A stretch of 64,000 bases of DNA from VXYL01 sp965208525 (GCA_965208525.1 OZ242340.1:2480001-2544000); one strand, 5' to 3'. Counted from the stretch's first letter, positions 16,821 through 25,494 are shown. Numbers and translations: made by a program. Notes: generated by a model not told the origin, from the sequence alone.

Positions 16821-17609
16821 ATGCGAAGCGCCCGGATGGCATCGTTTGCGTTCGCTGGCGTCTCGTTGGCGCTTGTGTCGGGGCCTCTGTTCGCCGAGGA
16901 CGAGATCGCCGTCGCTTCCGTTGACGCCACCGCCGTTCAGCTCCTGCAAGGGGCACTCGAGCTCACCCGCGGCGCATCTTCCTACACGCGCCTCGCCATG
17001 AAGATCCACCGCCCCGACTGGGAACGGAGCATGGAACTCGAAGCCTGGACTCAAGGCCAGGAAGACGCCCTGATCCGCTTCACCGCACCGGCCAAGGATG
17101 CCGGCAACGCAACTCTCAAGCTTGCCGACAGCATGTGGACGTTCGTGCCGCAGCTAAAGCGGGAGGCGCGGCTGCCTTCGAGCATGATGTCGCAGAGCTG
17201 GGCCAGTTCCGACTTCTCCTATAACGACCTCTCTCGCAGCGACAACTACCTGCGCTACTACGAGGTGCAGATCGTTGACCGCAACCAAGAGGATGGCCAC
17301 ACCATCTTCTCGCTGCAGATGACACCCTACGACGATGCCCCCGTAGTCTGGGGGCGCGAGACCATGGTGCTGCGCGATGATTACGTGATGCTGAGCCAAA
17401 CCTTCCACGACCAAGACCTCATCGCGCTCAAGCAGATGGAAACCCGCAACATTGGCCCGTTGGGCGGACGCGAGATTCCCTTGGTGATGCGCATGTCTGA
17501 CTTGGCCGAACCCGATCACTGGACCGAAATCCGCTATTTGGAAGCCGACTTCGACGCCAACGTGCCGGCATCGAGATTCACCCGTTTTGCCCTGCGCGGC
17601 GAACGCTGA
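16821..17609 (+). CDS. LolA-like outer membrane lipoprotein-sorting protein
   Basis: A 262-residue periplasmic protein of the LolA-like PF17131 kind. The ATG at 16821 follows GAGGAG and begins a signal peptide 'MRSARMASFAFAGVSLALVSGPLFAED'. The mature sequence has the characteristic 'DALIRFTAPAKDAGNATLKLADSMWTFVPQL' type segment (iron-sulphur and metal residues absent; it is a half-barrel carrier). Proteins of this group sit beside ABC or RND exporters and are thought to ferry a lipid or lipoprotein cargo. Here it heads a run with two FtsX-type permeases, an ATPase and an outer membrane protein, so it is probably the periplasmic shuttle of that system. Confidence 0.85.
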   Translation: MRSARMASFAFAGVSLALVSGPLFAEDEIAVASVDATAVQLLQGALELTRGASSYTRLAMKIHRPDWERSMELEAWTQGQEDALIRFTAPAKDAGNATLKLADSMWTFVPQLKREARLPSSMMSQSWASSDFSYNDLSRSDNYLRYYEVQIVDRNQEDGHTIFSLQMTPYDDAPVVWGRETMVLRDDYVMLSQTFHDQDLIALKQMETRNIGPLGGREIPLVMRMSDLAEPDHWTEIRYLEADFDANVPASRFTRFALRGER

Positions 17610-17657
17610 CCCGAGGCACGCGCCCCAAAGTCGAACGAGCAAGGAGGCCCACCAAGC

Positions 17658-18944
17658 ATGGCTGCCGCCGACATCGCCCAGTCGCCACCGGTCGCCGGCC
17701 CCGCTGGCACCGGCAGCGTCGGCATCGGTCTGCACATGCGGGTCGCCTGGCGCAACCTCTGGCGCAACCGCCGCCGCACCTGGCTCACCGCTAGCGGCAT
17801 CGCATTCTCCATCTTCCTGTGCGTCGTCTTCATGTCGTTTCAGCTCGGCAGCTACGACGGCATGATCGACACGGCCACCGGCATGATGTCCGGGCACATG
17901 CAGGTGCAGCACGTGGACTATTTCGACGATCCCAAGGTTGCAAACCGAATCGTCGCCGGTTCAGAACTGCTGCGCGAACTGGAACAGTCGCCGGACGTCG
18001 TTGCCGCTGCACCCAGAGTCGAAGGCTTCGCGCTAGTGTCGGTGGGCGAGCGCAGCTTCGGCGGGCTGGTGATGGGGGTCGATCCGGTGCGCGAGCCTGC
18101 GGTGTCGGCTCTGTCCAAGCAGATCGTTGAAGGGGAATACCTGCCACGTGCTGACAGTGCCTATGTCGGCAAGGCCCTGGCGACCAATCTAGGCCTCAAG
18201 ATTGGCGATGAGATCTTCGTCATGGGTTCCGCGCTCGAAGGCGGCGTTGCCGCGGCGCTTTTCACAGTGGACGGCCTTTTCGACACCGGCCAGGTTGAAC
18301 TCGACCGCAGCATCATGCAGGTGCCCCTGTCGGCGGTGCAATCCGCCTTCGATCTCGGCGACAGCGTGCATCGAATCGTGCTGATGGGAAGAAACGCGAA
18401 CGATGCCACGGCCATCGCGGAAAGGTTGGCGCCGGCGCTGCCAGAGGGTGTCCGGATACTCGACTGGGACAAGCTGCTGCCGGAACTCAGGCAGATGATT
18501 CAAATGGACGCCGTCAGCGGGCTCATCATCTATGTGCTCTTGGTGGCGATTGTCACGCTGTCCGTGGCCAACAGCTTCACGATGACGGTGTTCGAGCGCA
18601 CCCGAGAGTTCGGGATGCTGATCGCCATCGGCATGAGGCCTGGCGGCATAGTCGCCATGATCGTCATCGAAGCACTCTGCATGTGGGTTGTGGGCACCGC
18701 CATTGGAGCGGCGATCTCCTTCTCCCTCATGGTTGGCTTGGGCGTTGTGGGCGTGCCCATAGCAGGGCTCGAGGACATGGCCGGCCAGTTCATGATGCCG
18801 GAGCGCATCCACCCGGAGGTTAGTTTCTTCACGCTCGGCACGGCTCCCTTGGTGTTGCTCGTGGGGACGCTCGTGGCTGGGTTGATTCCCGCCCTGCGGG
18901 TGCGGCGGCTGAAGCCAGTCGAGGCATTGCGCGAGGAAGAATGA
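17658..18944 (+). CDS. FtsX/MacB-type ABC transporter permease 1
   Basis: A 428-residue permease: an N-terminal TM helix after 'VAWRNLWRNRRRTWLTASGI', a periplasmic MacB_PCD-like domain (about 65-285), and three C-terminal TM helices of the FtsX domain (about 288-415) with 'TREFGMLIAIGMRPGGIV', the cytoplasmic coupling helix that contacts the ATPase. It ends 'LRVRRLKPVEALREEE', the family's terminal motif. AGGAGG lies about 10 nt before the ATG. It most resembles LolC/LolE-type mechanotransmitters. It shares an operon with the LolA-like gene (48-nt gap), permease 2 and the ATPase; the cargo is unknown. Confidence 0.9.
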   Translation: MAAADIAQSPPVAGPAGTGSVGIGLHMRVAWRNLWRNRRRTWLTASGIAFSIFLCVVFMSFQLGSYDGMIDTATGMMSGHMQVQHVDYFDDPKVANRIVAGSELLRELEQSPDVVAAAPRVEGFALVSVGERSFGGLVMGVDPVREPAVSALSKQIVEGEYLPRADSAYVGKALATNLGLKIGDEIFVMGSALEGGVAAALFTVDGLFDTGQVELDRSIMQVPLSAVQSAFDLGDSVHRIVLMGRNANDATAIAERLAPALPEGVRILDWDKLLPELRQMIQMDAVSGLIIYVLLVAIVTLSVANSFTMTVFERTREFGMLIAIGMRPGGIVAMIVIEALCMWVVGTAIGAAISFSLMVGLGVVGVPIAGLEDMAGQFMMPERIHPEVSFFTLGTAPLVLLVGTLVAGLIPALRVRRLKPVEALREEE

Positions 18945-18964
18945 TGGCCGGACATCGTGCGCAC

Positions 18965-19013
18965 GCGCGCCCTGAGGGGCGCGTCGGCAATTCGCTGGCG
19001 CGAACTGTTGGCC
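18965..19013 (+). repeat. 49-nt double-hairpin repeat, copy A
   Basis: Two successive stem-loops, GCGCGCCC-TGA-GGGGCGCG and ATTCGC-TGGC-GCGAACT-like, ending in TGGCC. It is 45/49 identical to the reverse complement of 58434-58482 (copy B) and shares the CGCGTCGGCA core with 54361-54410. It lies in the 138-nt gap between the two permease genes. The structure resembles REP/BIME elements of enterobacteria and pseudomonads, but no REP-associated transposase is seen here. Confidence 0.75.
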
Positions 19014-19030
19014 TTCGGGCTCGCATTCGG

Positions 19031-19069
19031 CTAGGAGCCAGCGCCGTTTCCTACGGCGCAGGCTCCTAG
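19031..19069. terminator. Strong hairpin inside the ABC operon
   Basis: The arms CTAGGAGCC-A-GCGCCG and CGGCGC-A-GGCTCCTAG pair over 16 positions with one A/A mismatch around a 7-nt loop, 13 nt before the start of permease 2. There is no U-run, so it is not a classical rho-independent terminator. It may attenuate transcription, protect mRNA ends, or be part of the adjacent repeat. Confidence 0.5.
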
Positions 19070-19082
19070 GGCGGATACCCTC

Positions 19083-20294
19083 GTGCCGCTGAAACTCCTG
19101 GTGCAACTTTCGTGGCGCAACCTTTGGCGCCACCGCCGCCGCAACGGCATCATGGTGTTGGCGATTGCGCTGGCGGTGACCGGCGTCATGCTCATGAACA
19201 CGCTCATGCGCGGCATGGCCGCCGAGATGCGTGAAGCGGCGATTGACAACCTCACAGGCCACATCAAGGTCATCCACCCCGGTTACATGGCGGACCCCGG
19301 CATCGGCCGCGGCTTTGAGCCTGAGCAAGGGTGGGAGCAGGCCCTCGCCGACGTTCCGGTGGCTGGCTGGGCGCAGCGTGTACGCGTGCCGGCGGTCATC
19401 ATGAGCGAACGGGAAACGCGTGGCGTTCAGCTCGTTGGGGTAGACCCGGCGCGAGAGGCCATCTCGTTCCTGGGCAGCCTGTCGGTTGACGGCGAGGCTT
19501 TGAGCGGAGCGGAAGACCGGCGCATCATCATCGGCGCCACCCTGGCGGAGCAACTGGAGACGTCGGTTGGTCGCCGTCTCGTCATCATGACGCAAGGCGC
19601 GGATGGCCTGAATCGCGAGGCTGGCTATCGCATCGCCGGCACCTACGATGCCGACAGCAATGCGCTGGAGAAGGTGTTCGTCTTCACCGGCGCGCAGACA
19701 GTGGCGAGGTTGCTCGAGTCGCCAGCCGTGACCGAGGTGTCGCTGCGTCTCGAAAGCGGCGACGACATTCCACTTGCGCTCGCGGAACTCGGTGCGGTCT
19801 TCGAGGACCTCGACGTAAAGGCATGGCAGGACTTGGAGCCGCAGGTGGCAAGCATGGTGTTGGTGGCCGATTTCGGCCTTTACATCATGTACTTCGTCAT
19901 CATGGGCGCCCTGGTGTTTGGCCTCGTCAACGCCCTTGTTACCGCGGTCATGGAAAGGGTGCGGGAACTCGGGATGCTGCGGGCGCTGGGCATGAGGCCG
20001 CGCAGCGTGGTGGCGCAGGTGGTGGTGGAGTCCACCCTTGTGATGACCGCGGGCGTGGTGGTCGGGCTTGCACTGGCGGTCGTCTGCTACCTGCCGTTCT
20101 CAGGCGGGATCGACCTCTCGGCCTTCAGCGAAACCATGCAAATGATGGGTGTGCGAAACATCTTCACGCCACGGCTGGAAGTGACGGACATGGTGATCGT
20201 GTTCGTGCTGAGCCTCGTGCTCGGCGTCCTCGCCAGCCTCTATCCCGCGCGTCGGGCGGTGAAAGTGACGCCGCTTGACGCCATGCGCCGCTAA
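19083..20294 (+). CDS. FtsX/MacB-type ABC transporter permease 2
   Basis: A 403-residue permease starting with GTG. The layout mirrors permease 1: 'QLSWRNLWRHRRRNGIMVLAIA' with the first TM, a periplasmic domain (about 40-265), then three TM helices with the coupling segment 'VRELGMLRALGMRPRSVV' and the terminal 'YPARRAVKVTPLDAMRR'. The two permeases are homologous but clearly distinct, so they likely form a heterodimer as LolC and LolE do. The 138-nt gap before it contains a repeat and a hairpin, unlike the otherwise close packing of the operon. Confidence 0.9.
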   Translation: MPLKLLVQLSWRNLWRHRRRNGIMVLAIALAVTGVMLMNTLMRGMAAEMREAAIDNLTGHIKVIHPGYMADPGIGRGFEPEQGWEQALADVPVAGWAQRVRVPAVIMSERETRGVQLVGVDPAREAISFLGSLSVDGEALSGAEDRRIIIGATLAEQLETSVGRRLVIMTQGADGLNREAGYRIAGTYDADSNALEKVFVFTGAQTVARLLESPAVTEVSLRLESGDDIPLALAELGAVFEDLDVKAWQDLEPQVASMVLVADFGLYIMYFVIMGALVFGLVNALVTAVMERVRELGMLRALGMRPRSVVAQVVVESTLVMTAGVVVGLALAVVCYLPFSGGIDLSAFSETMQMMGVRNIFTPRLEVTDMVIVFVLSLVLGVLASLYPARRAVKVTPLDAMRR

Positions 20295-20358
20295 CGTCCC
20301 GCACGCCGCCGTAAGCCGACCTCGAACGCGCCAACGCTTTAGACCGGAGAGCCCGTCC

Positions 20359-21039
20359 ATGACTCAGCACGTTGTCGAATGCCAAGGCGTCTCGCGCACC
20401 TATCAAGACGATGCAGTGCCTGTCCACGCGCTGCGCGGCGTGGACTTCGCGGTCGATAGCGGAGAGTTCGTCAGCCTTGCCGGGCCTTCGGGTTCCGGGA
20501 AGTCCACCCTGCTGCATGTCATCGGCGGCTTGGATCGGCCCAACGAAGGCGCCATCAGCGTGGACGGCGAGGACATCAACGCATTGGGCGATAGCGAACT
20601 CGCGGACCTGCGCCTCAACAAGATCGGCTTCGTGTTTCAGGCCTACAACCTCATACCGGTGCTGTCGGCGCAAGAAAACGTGGAGTTCATCATGCAGCTT
20701 CAGGGCGTTGACGCCGCCGAGCGGGGCGAACGGGCGCTCGGCACGCTCGACTCGCTCGGAATGCGCGATCTCGCAGACCGGCGCCCGGGCGAGATGTCTG
20801 GCGGCCAGCAACAGCGAGTGGCCATCGCCCGTGCCATCGTCACCAATCCCGTCCTGCTCTTGGCCGACGAGCCAAGCGCCAACCTCGATACCGGCACCAC
20901 CGGCGAGTTGCTTGAACTCTTGAAACGCCTGAACAAGGAAAGGGGCGTGACCATCGTCACCGCAACCCACGACCCCATGGTGATGGGCTATGCATCCCGT
21001 CAGGTACACCTCCGCGACGGTGAGATCGTACGCGAATGA
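20359..21039 (+). CDS. ABC transporter ATP-binding protein (LolD/MacB type)
   Basis: A 226-residue ATPase that powers the two preceding permeases. Walker A is 'GPSGSGKST', the Q-loop is 'FVFQAYNLIPVLSAQENVE', the signature is 'MSGGQQQRVAIARA', Walker B is 'LLLADEPSANLD' and the H-loop is 'TATHDP'. The 'NLIPVL-x-A-x-ENV' segment is typical of the LolD/MacB/FtsE subfamily, which acts mechanically instead of translocating through the membrane. The ATG at 20359 gives the standard N-terminus. Confidence 0.93.
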   Translation: MTQHVVECQGVSRTYQDDAVPVHALRGVDFAVDSGEFVSLAGPSGSGKSTLLHVIGGLDRPNEGAISVDGEDINALGDSELADLRLNKIGFVFQAYNLIPVLSAQENVEFIMQLQGVDAAERGERALGTLDSLGMRDLADRRPGEMSGGQQQRVAIARAIVTNPVLLLADEPSANLDTGTTGELLELLKRLNKERGVTIVTATHDPMVMGYASRQVHLRDGEIVRE

Positions 21040-21241
21040 AGCCCGGGGACCGTGACACGGAAGAGAACGTGCCAACGTCCCAACTCGAACAAGGCACTTC
21101 TCGCGGCGCGGCGGCTGGTTGCGCAGCAGGCCCTTGATGTTTTCGCCTTTGGCGCGAGGAGCGTGGATGGCCCCACGCTCCGAGTGGCCTTGGGGACCGT
21201 GCCATCCGCCCCGCTCGTCGGTCTTGGCTCGACTTCGAACC

Positions 21242-22519
21242 ATGCACGGGCGCATTCCAACAGGCGCATCGGTTCCGCGGGCCTATGAGTTGGTGTTGTT
21301 CGCTCTACTCGTCGCGGCAAGTCCAGTCAGCGCCGCCGAGCTCGACGTCCGCCTCACCTGGTACAGCACCGCGCAGTCGCTGCCGGAACGGGACCTGCAG
21401 CGTCAGGCAATCGAAGAATCGACGCCGATCGATCACAACGCCGGTCTGCGTCTGATGTTCCGCGAAGACATCGGCCCGTTCCGCTTCTCCCTGGACCACT
21501 CCACCGGCTGGAACTACGGCGACTCCCTCGCCGCCTTGGGTACCCCCGGACTCACCTTCGATCAAACGCCGGTGGGCGATGCGACCCGTGCCATGCAGCT
21601 CACCTGGAACTTGGACGACGGCCCGGGTCGCCGCACCGTGCATCGTCTGGATCGGTTGGCGGTGGAGTACCGGCAAGGCCATTGGGGCGTCACCGCCGGT
21701 CGCCAGGCCGTTAGTTGGGGTGGCGGCCTCACCTTCCAGCCGTTTGATTTGTTCAACCCCTTCGCCCCCACCACGGTGGACCAAGACTTCAAGCCCGGCG
21801 ACGACCTGCTACTGGTCGAGCGCCTGTTCGCGGATGGCAGCGAGTTCCAAATGCTCGGCGTCGCCCGCCGCTCCGGTTCCGATGTGCGGCGAGACGCCTC
21901 GAGCTTCGCCGCCAAGTACCGAGGCTTCCTTGGCACCGGTGAGTACGAACTCATGGCGGCTCGTCACTACACCGACGATATCTACGGCGTAGGCTTGCGC
22001 ATCCCTGCCGGTGGGGCCCTGGTGCGTGCAGATGTGGTTGCCGCTCGCGATCCCAAAAGCCTCGAACCCGGGTCGCCCTGGACCTTCTCGGGCGTGCTGA
22101 ATGCCGACTACAGCTTCGCGGTTTCCGAACGGCTGGTGTATGTCTTCGCCGAGTACTACCGCAATGGCTTCGGCGTCTCCGAGCTCCCGGGCAGCCTGAC
22201 GGACCTTCCCGCTGCCTTGGTGAACCGCATCGCCCGCGGCGAGATGTTCAACGTCATGCGCGACTACGCGAGCCTGGGCGCCAACATCCGCTGGAGCATC
22301 CTCTTAGGCCAGAACGTCGCCTGGATCCGCAACCTGAACGACGGTTCCGGGGTCGTTACCGCCTCCCTCTCGTATGACGAGGGCGACCACGCCCGCTGGC
22401 AACTCGGCGTCATAAAGCCCGTCGGCGGGGCGGGCGAGGAATACGGCACCATCGACGCCGGCAGCGGCACCATCGGCGGCAGCACCCGAGCCTTCGTGCG
22501 GTTCGTGTACTACCTTTGA
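21242..22519 (+). CDS. Outer membrane beta-barrel of the ABC operon
   Basis: A 425-residue protein whose signal peptide runs from the ATG at 21242 to 'ASPVSAAELD'. The mature part alternates polar and aromatic residues in short strands with Gly/Asp turns ('VEYRQGHWGVTAGRQAVSWGGG', split by turns) and finishes 'AFVRFVYYL', close to a BamA-type C-terminal signal. The 'GRQAVSWGGGLTFQPFDLFNP' type stretch resembles DUF1302/porin-like proteins. It follows the ATPase by 202 nt on the same strand, so it may be the outer membrane partner of the LolA-like/ABC system. The 202-nt gap itself holds no gene I can support. Confidence 0.75.
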   Translation: MHGRIPTGASVPRAYELVLFALLVAASPVSAAELDVRLTWYSTAQSLPERDLQRQAIEESTPIDHNAGLRLMFREDIGPFRFSLDHSTGWNYGDSLAALGTPGLTFDQTPVGDATRAMQLTWNLDDGPGRRTVHRLDRLAVEYRQGHWGVTAGRQAVSWGGGLTFQPFDLFNPFAPTTVDQDFKPGDDLLLVERLFADGSEFQMLGVARRSGSDVRRDASSFAAKYRGFLGTGEYELMAARHYTDDIYGVGLRIPAGGALVRADVVAARDPKSLEPGSPWTFSGVLNADYSFAVSERLVYVFAEYYRNGFGVSELPGSLTDLPAALVNRIARGEMFNVMRDYASLGANIRWSILLGQNVAWIRNLNDGSGVVTASLSYDEGDHARWQLGVIKPVGGAGEEYGTIDAGSGTIGGSTRAFVRFVYYL

Positions 22520-22608
22520 CGCACGCCGGGGCAACGACTTGGAAGAGCTTTCACTCGCACTCGCGCGATGGCTCAAAATCGCTGCTGCGTTGACGAGAGG
22601 CGAAACCC

Positions 22609-23295
22609 TTGGTGCTCGAATCCTCCCTTGATGGCCCACGAGTCGTTGCGCAAGACGACTGCATCCTGGCGGAGGCAGAGGCGCTTCAGGGACTCTGGAC
22701 CCAAGATCAATACTTGGCAATCACCAATGCGTGCAACCACCTGGTCGAGTTCACCGATGGCCAGATCGAGGTCTTGCCGATACCGACCCGCCGACATCAA
22801 GCCATCACGCGATTCTTGCTTTTCCTCCTCTCGGACTGGACGAAGGCGAAGGGCGGAGAGGTCTTCTTTGCGCCGTTGCGCCTGCGCGTACGCGAGGGCA
22901 AATTCCGCGAACCCGACCTGCTCGTACTCCGGGACGCTGCCGATCCACGCAATCAAGACGCCTACTGGCTAGGTGCCGATCTGGTCATGGAAATCGTGCG
23001 CCCAGACAACCCGGGCCGCGACCTCGTGACGAAGCGCAACGACTACGCCGAGGCGGGCATCCCGGAATACTGGATCGTCAACCCTCTCACCGACACCATC
23101 ACCGTCCTAATCCTGCAAGGCGACGCGTATCTGGAGCACGGAGTCTTTGGTCGGGGCGAGAAGGCGGAAGGGACCATTCTTGCGGGCTTTTCCGCCGACG
23201 TATCGGCGACCTTCGACGCTGGCGAGCTTCCGTACGGACGATCCTTGCAGTCGCCCCTAGGACTCCCACCACGGTCGATTGTTGAGCGGCCCTAA
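22609..23295 (+). CDS. Uma2-family (DUF820) putative endonuclease
   Basis: A 228-residue Uma2 protein with a PD-(D/E)xK-type core: 'GQIEVLPIPTRRHQAIT', 'KFREPDLLVLRD' (PD motif), 'LVMEIVRPDNPGRDLVTKRNDY' (E-x-V/K type), and 'AGIPEYWIVNP'. The first codon is TTG at 22609 or GTG at 22612, both with poor ribosome sites. Uma2 proteins are very common in cyanobacteria and some marine bacteria; their biological role is unknown. Its 3' end overlaps the convergent epimerase gene by 39 nt. Confidence 0.85.
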   Translation: MVLESSLDGPRVVAQDDCILAEAEALQGLWTQDQYLAITNACNHLVEFTDGQIEVLPIPTRRHQAITRFLLFLLSDWTKAKGGEVFFAPLRLRVREGKFREPDLLVLRDAADPRNQDAYWLGADLVMEIVRPDNPGRDLVTKRNDYAEAGIPEYWIVNPLTDTITVLILQGDAYLEHGVFGRGEKAEGTILAGFSADVSATFDAGELPYGRSLQSPLGLPPRSIVERP

Positions 23296-23694
23296 CGTCT
23301 GCCCGAGCTGAATGAGCACGCCGTGGGAGCTCTTCGGCGAAATGAAGGCGCCGATGTTGTCGGGGTCCTCGAACTCCTTGTCCACCACGCGCACGCCAGC
23401 CTCCTCGAGCTCGATCGTCTTCTTCTCGAGGTCTGGCGTTTGCAGGGTGATGTGGTGAACGCCCTCACCTCGGCGTTCGAGGAACTTGGCGAGGAAGCCG
23501 TCCGGGTCGATGGGTTCGAGCAACTCAATGCAGAAATTGTCGAGGTCCAGGATGGCGACGCGAAAGCCGCCAGGGTTGTCGCCGATGCGACGGAGCTTGG
23601 CGCCAAGCACGTTCTCGAAGAAGGGGCGCGCCTTGTCAATGCTGTGGACGGCGATGCCGATATGGTCGAAACGGCCGAGGGGCTCGTCCGGCAT
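23257..23694 (-). CDS. mce: Methylmalonyl-CoA epimerase-like VOC protein
   Basis: A 145-residue VOC protein. 'FDHIGIAVHSIDKARPFFEN', 'CIELLEP', 'GVHHITLQTPDLEKK' and 'FISPKSSHGVLIQLGQ' match methylmalonyl-CoA epimerase, which interconverts the (S) and (R) epimers between propionyl-CoA carboxylase and the mutase. The metal-binding His, Gln and Glu positions appear intact. The ATG at 23694 gives the family length. No mutase (mcm/scpA) is in the window. The stop side overlaps the Uma2 gene on the other strand by 39 nt. Confidence 0.85.
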   Translation of the reverse strand: MPDEPLGRFDHIGIAVHSIDKARPFFENVLGAKLRRIGDNPGGFRVAILDLDNFCIELLEPIDPDGFLAKFLERRGEGVHHITLQTPDLEKKTIELEEAGVRVVDKEFEDPDNIGAFISPKSSHGVLIQLGQTLGPLNNRPWWES

Positions 23695-23802
23695 GGGGTA
23701 TTCTCCGTTGGCGATTGGGCAGGGCATTATCCGCTTCCATCGCCAGCAGCGCGAAGATGAGAAAACGCCCGAAATGGATGGCCACAGAGCGATGTTCAGC
23801 AC

Positions 23803-24657
23803 GTGATAGACGTAGAGAGTTTCAGCCGCGCCTTTGCCGCCCTAGGCGAAGCGCGCCTCCTGGCCCAAGTGCATCAGCCACAGTCCGCGAGCGAGCGGGC
23901 TGGCAAGGGCATCGTCATGGTGCACGGCGGCGCATGGACATCGAACGACCGTCTCTCGCCGCATGTGCTTTGTGACGCCTTGGCAAGGCGCGGCCTCACC
24001 GTTTTCTCGCTCGACTTCCGCGATGGACGGACGGGCCGGCACCCTTGCGCGGTGCAGGACATCACCGCCGGCATTCGCTTCGTTCGAGCACATGCCGACG
24101 AATTCGGCATCGACGCGGAGCGGATTGGGCTCATCGGCAGTTCCTCCGGTGGCCACCTCGTGCTGCTCGCGGCCGCGCAGCCGGATGTGCCGGCACATCG
24201 GGGCACGGCCATCGTTCGAGGTGGCGGCATCGACGCGGCGATGAGCATCTCGGCCGAAGTGGCGTGCGTGGTGGCGCTTTGGCCAGTGTCCGATCCCTTG
24301 GTGCGGTTCCGACATGCGCACGACACCGGCCGCGAGGAACTGATCGCCGCGCACCTCAAGTACTACAACGACGAACAGCACATGCACGAGGCGAGCGTGC
24401 AGCGGATGCTCGCCGCCGGCGAAGCGCAGACGGTGCCGCCGCTTCTCGTGGTGCAGCCGGGCGAAGACCGCAACGTGCCGCAGCCCATGACGCTTGACCT
24501 CCTGCGCGAGTGGCAGAACGCCGGCGGTGCGCTGCAATATCTCTTCTATCCAGGATTGCCGCACGCCTTCGCCTACGAGGCATCGGCTGAGACCACCGCG
24601 CTTGAGCGCGACATCTGGCCGTTCGTCGATCAACACCTCGCCGTCGGCCGGAGCTAA
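23803..24657 (+). CDS. Alpha/beta hydrolase (esterase/lipase type)
   Basis: A 284-residue cytosolic alpha/beta hydrolase starting with GTG. The oxyanion motif is 'VMVHGGAW', the nucleophile elbow is 'IGLIGSSSGGHL' (Ser114), the acid is likely in 'QPGEDRNVP', and the catalytic His is in 'PGLPHAF'. This is the BD-FAE/HSL-like layout found in carboxylesterases and peptidase-like hydrolases. It starts about 109 nt from the divergent epimerase and is followed 38 nt later by a two-domain VOC gene on the same strand, suggesting a small catabolic operon for an unidentified compound. Confidence 0.88.
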   Translation: MIDVESFSRAFAALGEARLLAQVHQPQSASERAGKGIVMVHGGAWTSNDRLSPHVLCDALARRGLTVFSLDFRDGRTGRHPCAVQDITAGIRFVRAHADEFGIDAERIGLIGSSSGGHLVLLAAAQPDVPAHRGTAIVRGGGIDAAMSISAEVACVVALWPVSDPLVRFRHAHDTGREELIAAHLKYYNDEQHMHEASVQRMLAAGEAQTVPPLLVVQPGEDRNVPQPMTLDLLREWQNAGGALQYLFYPGLPHAFAYEASAETTALERDIWPFVDQHLAVGRS

Positions 24658-24695
24658 AACCCGGCGCGAACAAGCAAACCAAGGGAGAAGCGAAG

Positions 24696-25457
24696 ATGGC
24701 ATGGCGAGCTGCGCCGGTGCTGGGCGTTCGAGATGTGCCGGCGGCGGTGGAGCACTACCAGAGCGTGCTCGGGTTCGAGTGCCCGGGCGGCATGTACGGT
24801 CCGGAAAACGAGCGCGTTTATGCGGTCATGCGGCGGGATGGCATCGAGGTGCATCTGCAAATCCGCCGACGCAACGTCTGGGCCGCGGCACGCGGAAGCT
24901 ACGAGCGCAGCGCTTACCTGTACTGCCCCGACGTGGATTCCCTGCACGACGCCTTGCGTTCCGCCGGCGCATTGGTGGTGGAGCCACCCACCGACATGCC
25001 CTACGGCAACCGCGAAGTCGTCCTCAGCGACCAAGACGGCCACCGCCTAGCCTTCGGCGTGGATTTGGGCCGTGCAGAATCGGCGTGGGAGACCGCTCCC
25101 GTTCTTGGCTGCCGCGACGTGGAAGCTGCCATGTCCTGGTTCGTTGACACGCTAGGCTTTTCCTGCCCCGGCGGCCTGTTCACGCCCCCAGATCACGAGC
25201 CCGTGTATGCCATCGTCTTCCGCGAGGGTGCCGGCGTGCACCTGCAAATCCGCCGCCGCCCGGTCTTCCTGGCCGAACGCCAAGCCCATGAGGGTGACAC
25301 TTACCTCTTCGTCACCGACCCTGACGCCCTGCACGAGGAGTACGCGGCGAAGGGCGTCACCATCATCCGCCCGCCCCAGGACGAACCCTACGGCCTGCGC
25401 GACTTCACCATCGAAGCCCCAACGGGACACCGCCTAACCTTCGCCCGCGAAAGCTGA
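24696..25457 (+). CDS. Two-domain VOC-family protein
   Basis: A 253-residue protein made of two tandem copies of a glyoxalase/bleomycin-resistance-type domain (about 1-124 and 128-253). The copies align closely: 'VLGVRDVPAAVEHYQSVLGF' with 'VLGCRDVEAAMSWFVDTLGF', 'VYAVMRRDGIEVHLQIRR' with 'VYAIVFREGAGVHLQIRR', and 'EPPTDMPYGNREVVLSDQDG' with 'PPQDEPYGLRDFTIEAPTG'. The similarity suggests a recent internal duplication. Such fused VOC proteins act as isomerases, dioxygenases or binding proteins; substrate unknown. AGGGAG precedes the ATG. Confidence 0.88.
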   Translation: MAWRAAPVLGVRDVPAAVEHYQSVLGFECPGGMYGPENERVYAVMRRDGIEVHLQIRRRNVWAAARGSYERSAYLYCPDVDSLHDALRSAGALVVEPPTDMPYGNREVVLSDQDGHRLAFGVDLGRAESAWETAPVLGCRDVEAAMSWFVDTLGFSCPGGLFTPPDHEPVYAIVFREGAGVHLQIRRRPVFLAERQAHEGDTYLFVTDPDALHEEYAAKGVTIIRPPQDEPYGLRDFTIEAPTGHRLTFARES

Positions 25458-25494
25458 ACGCCGCTGCAGGAGGGCCTCGCCCATAAAGAGGTCG

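Noticed and set aside
18189..19595. 468-residue minus-strand ORF opposite the two permeases
   Set aside because: Antisense to both FtsX permeases; His/Gln/Arg-rich pseudo-protein typical of antisense frames in GC-rich DNA.
21040..21241. A gene between the ATPase and the barrel gene
   Set aside because: ORFs here are short shadows with no ribosome site; the in-frame extension of the barrel gene upstream of 21242 has no signal-peptide character.
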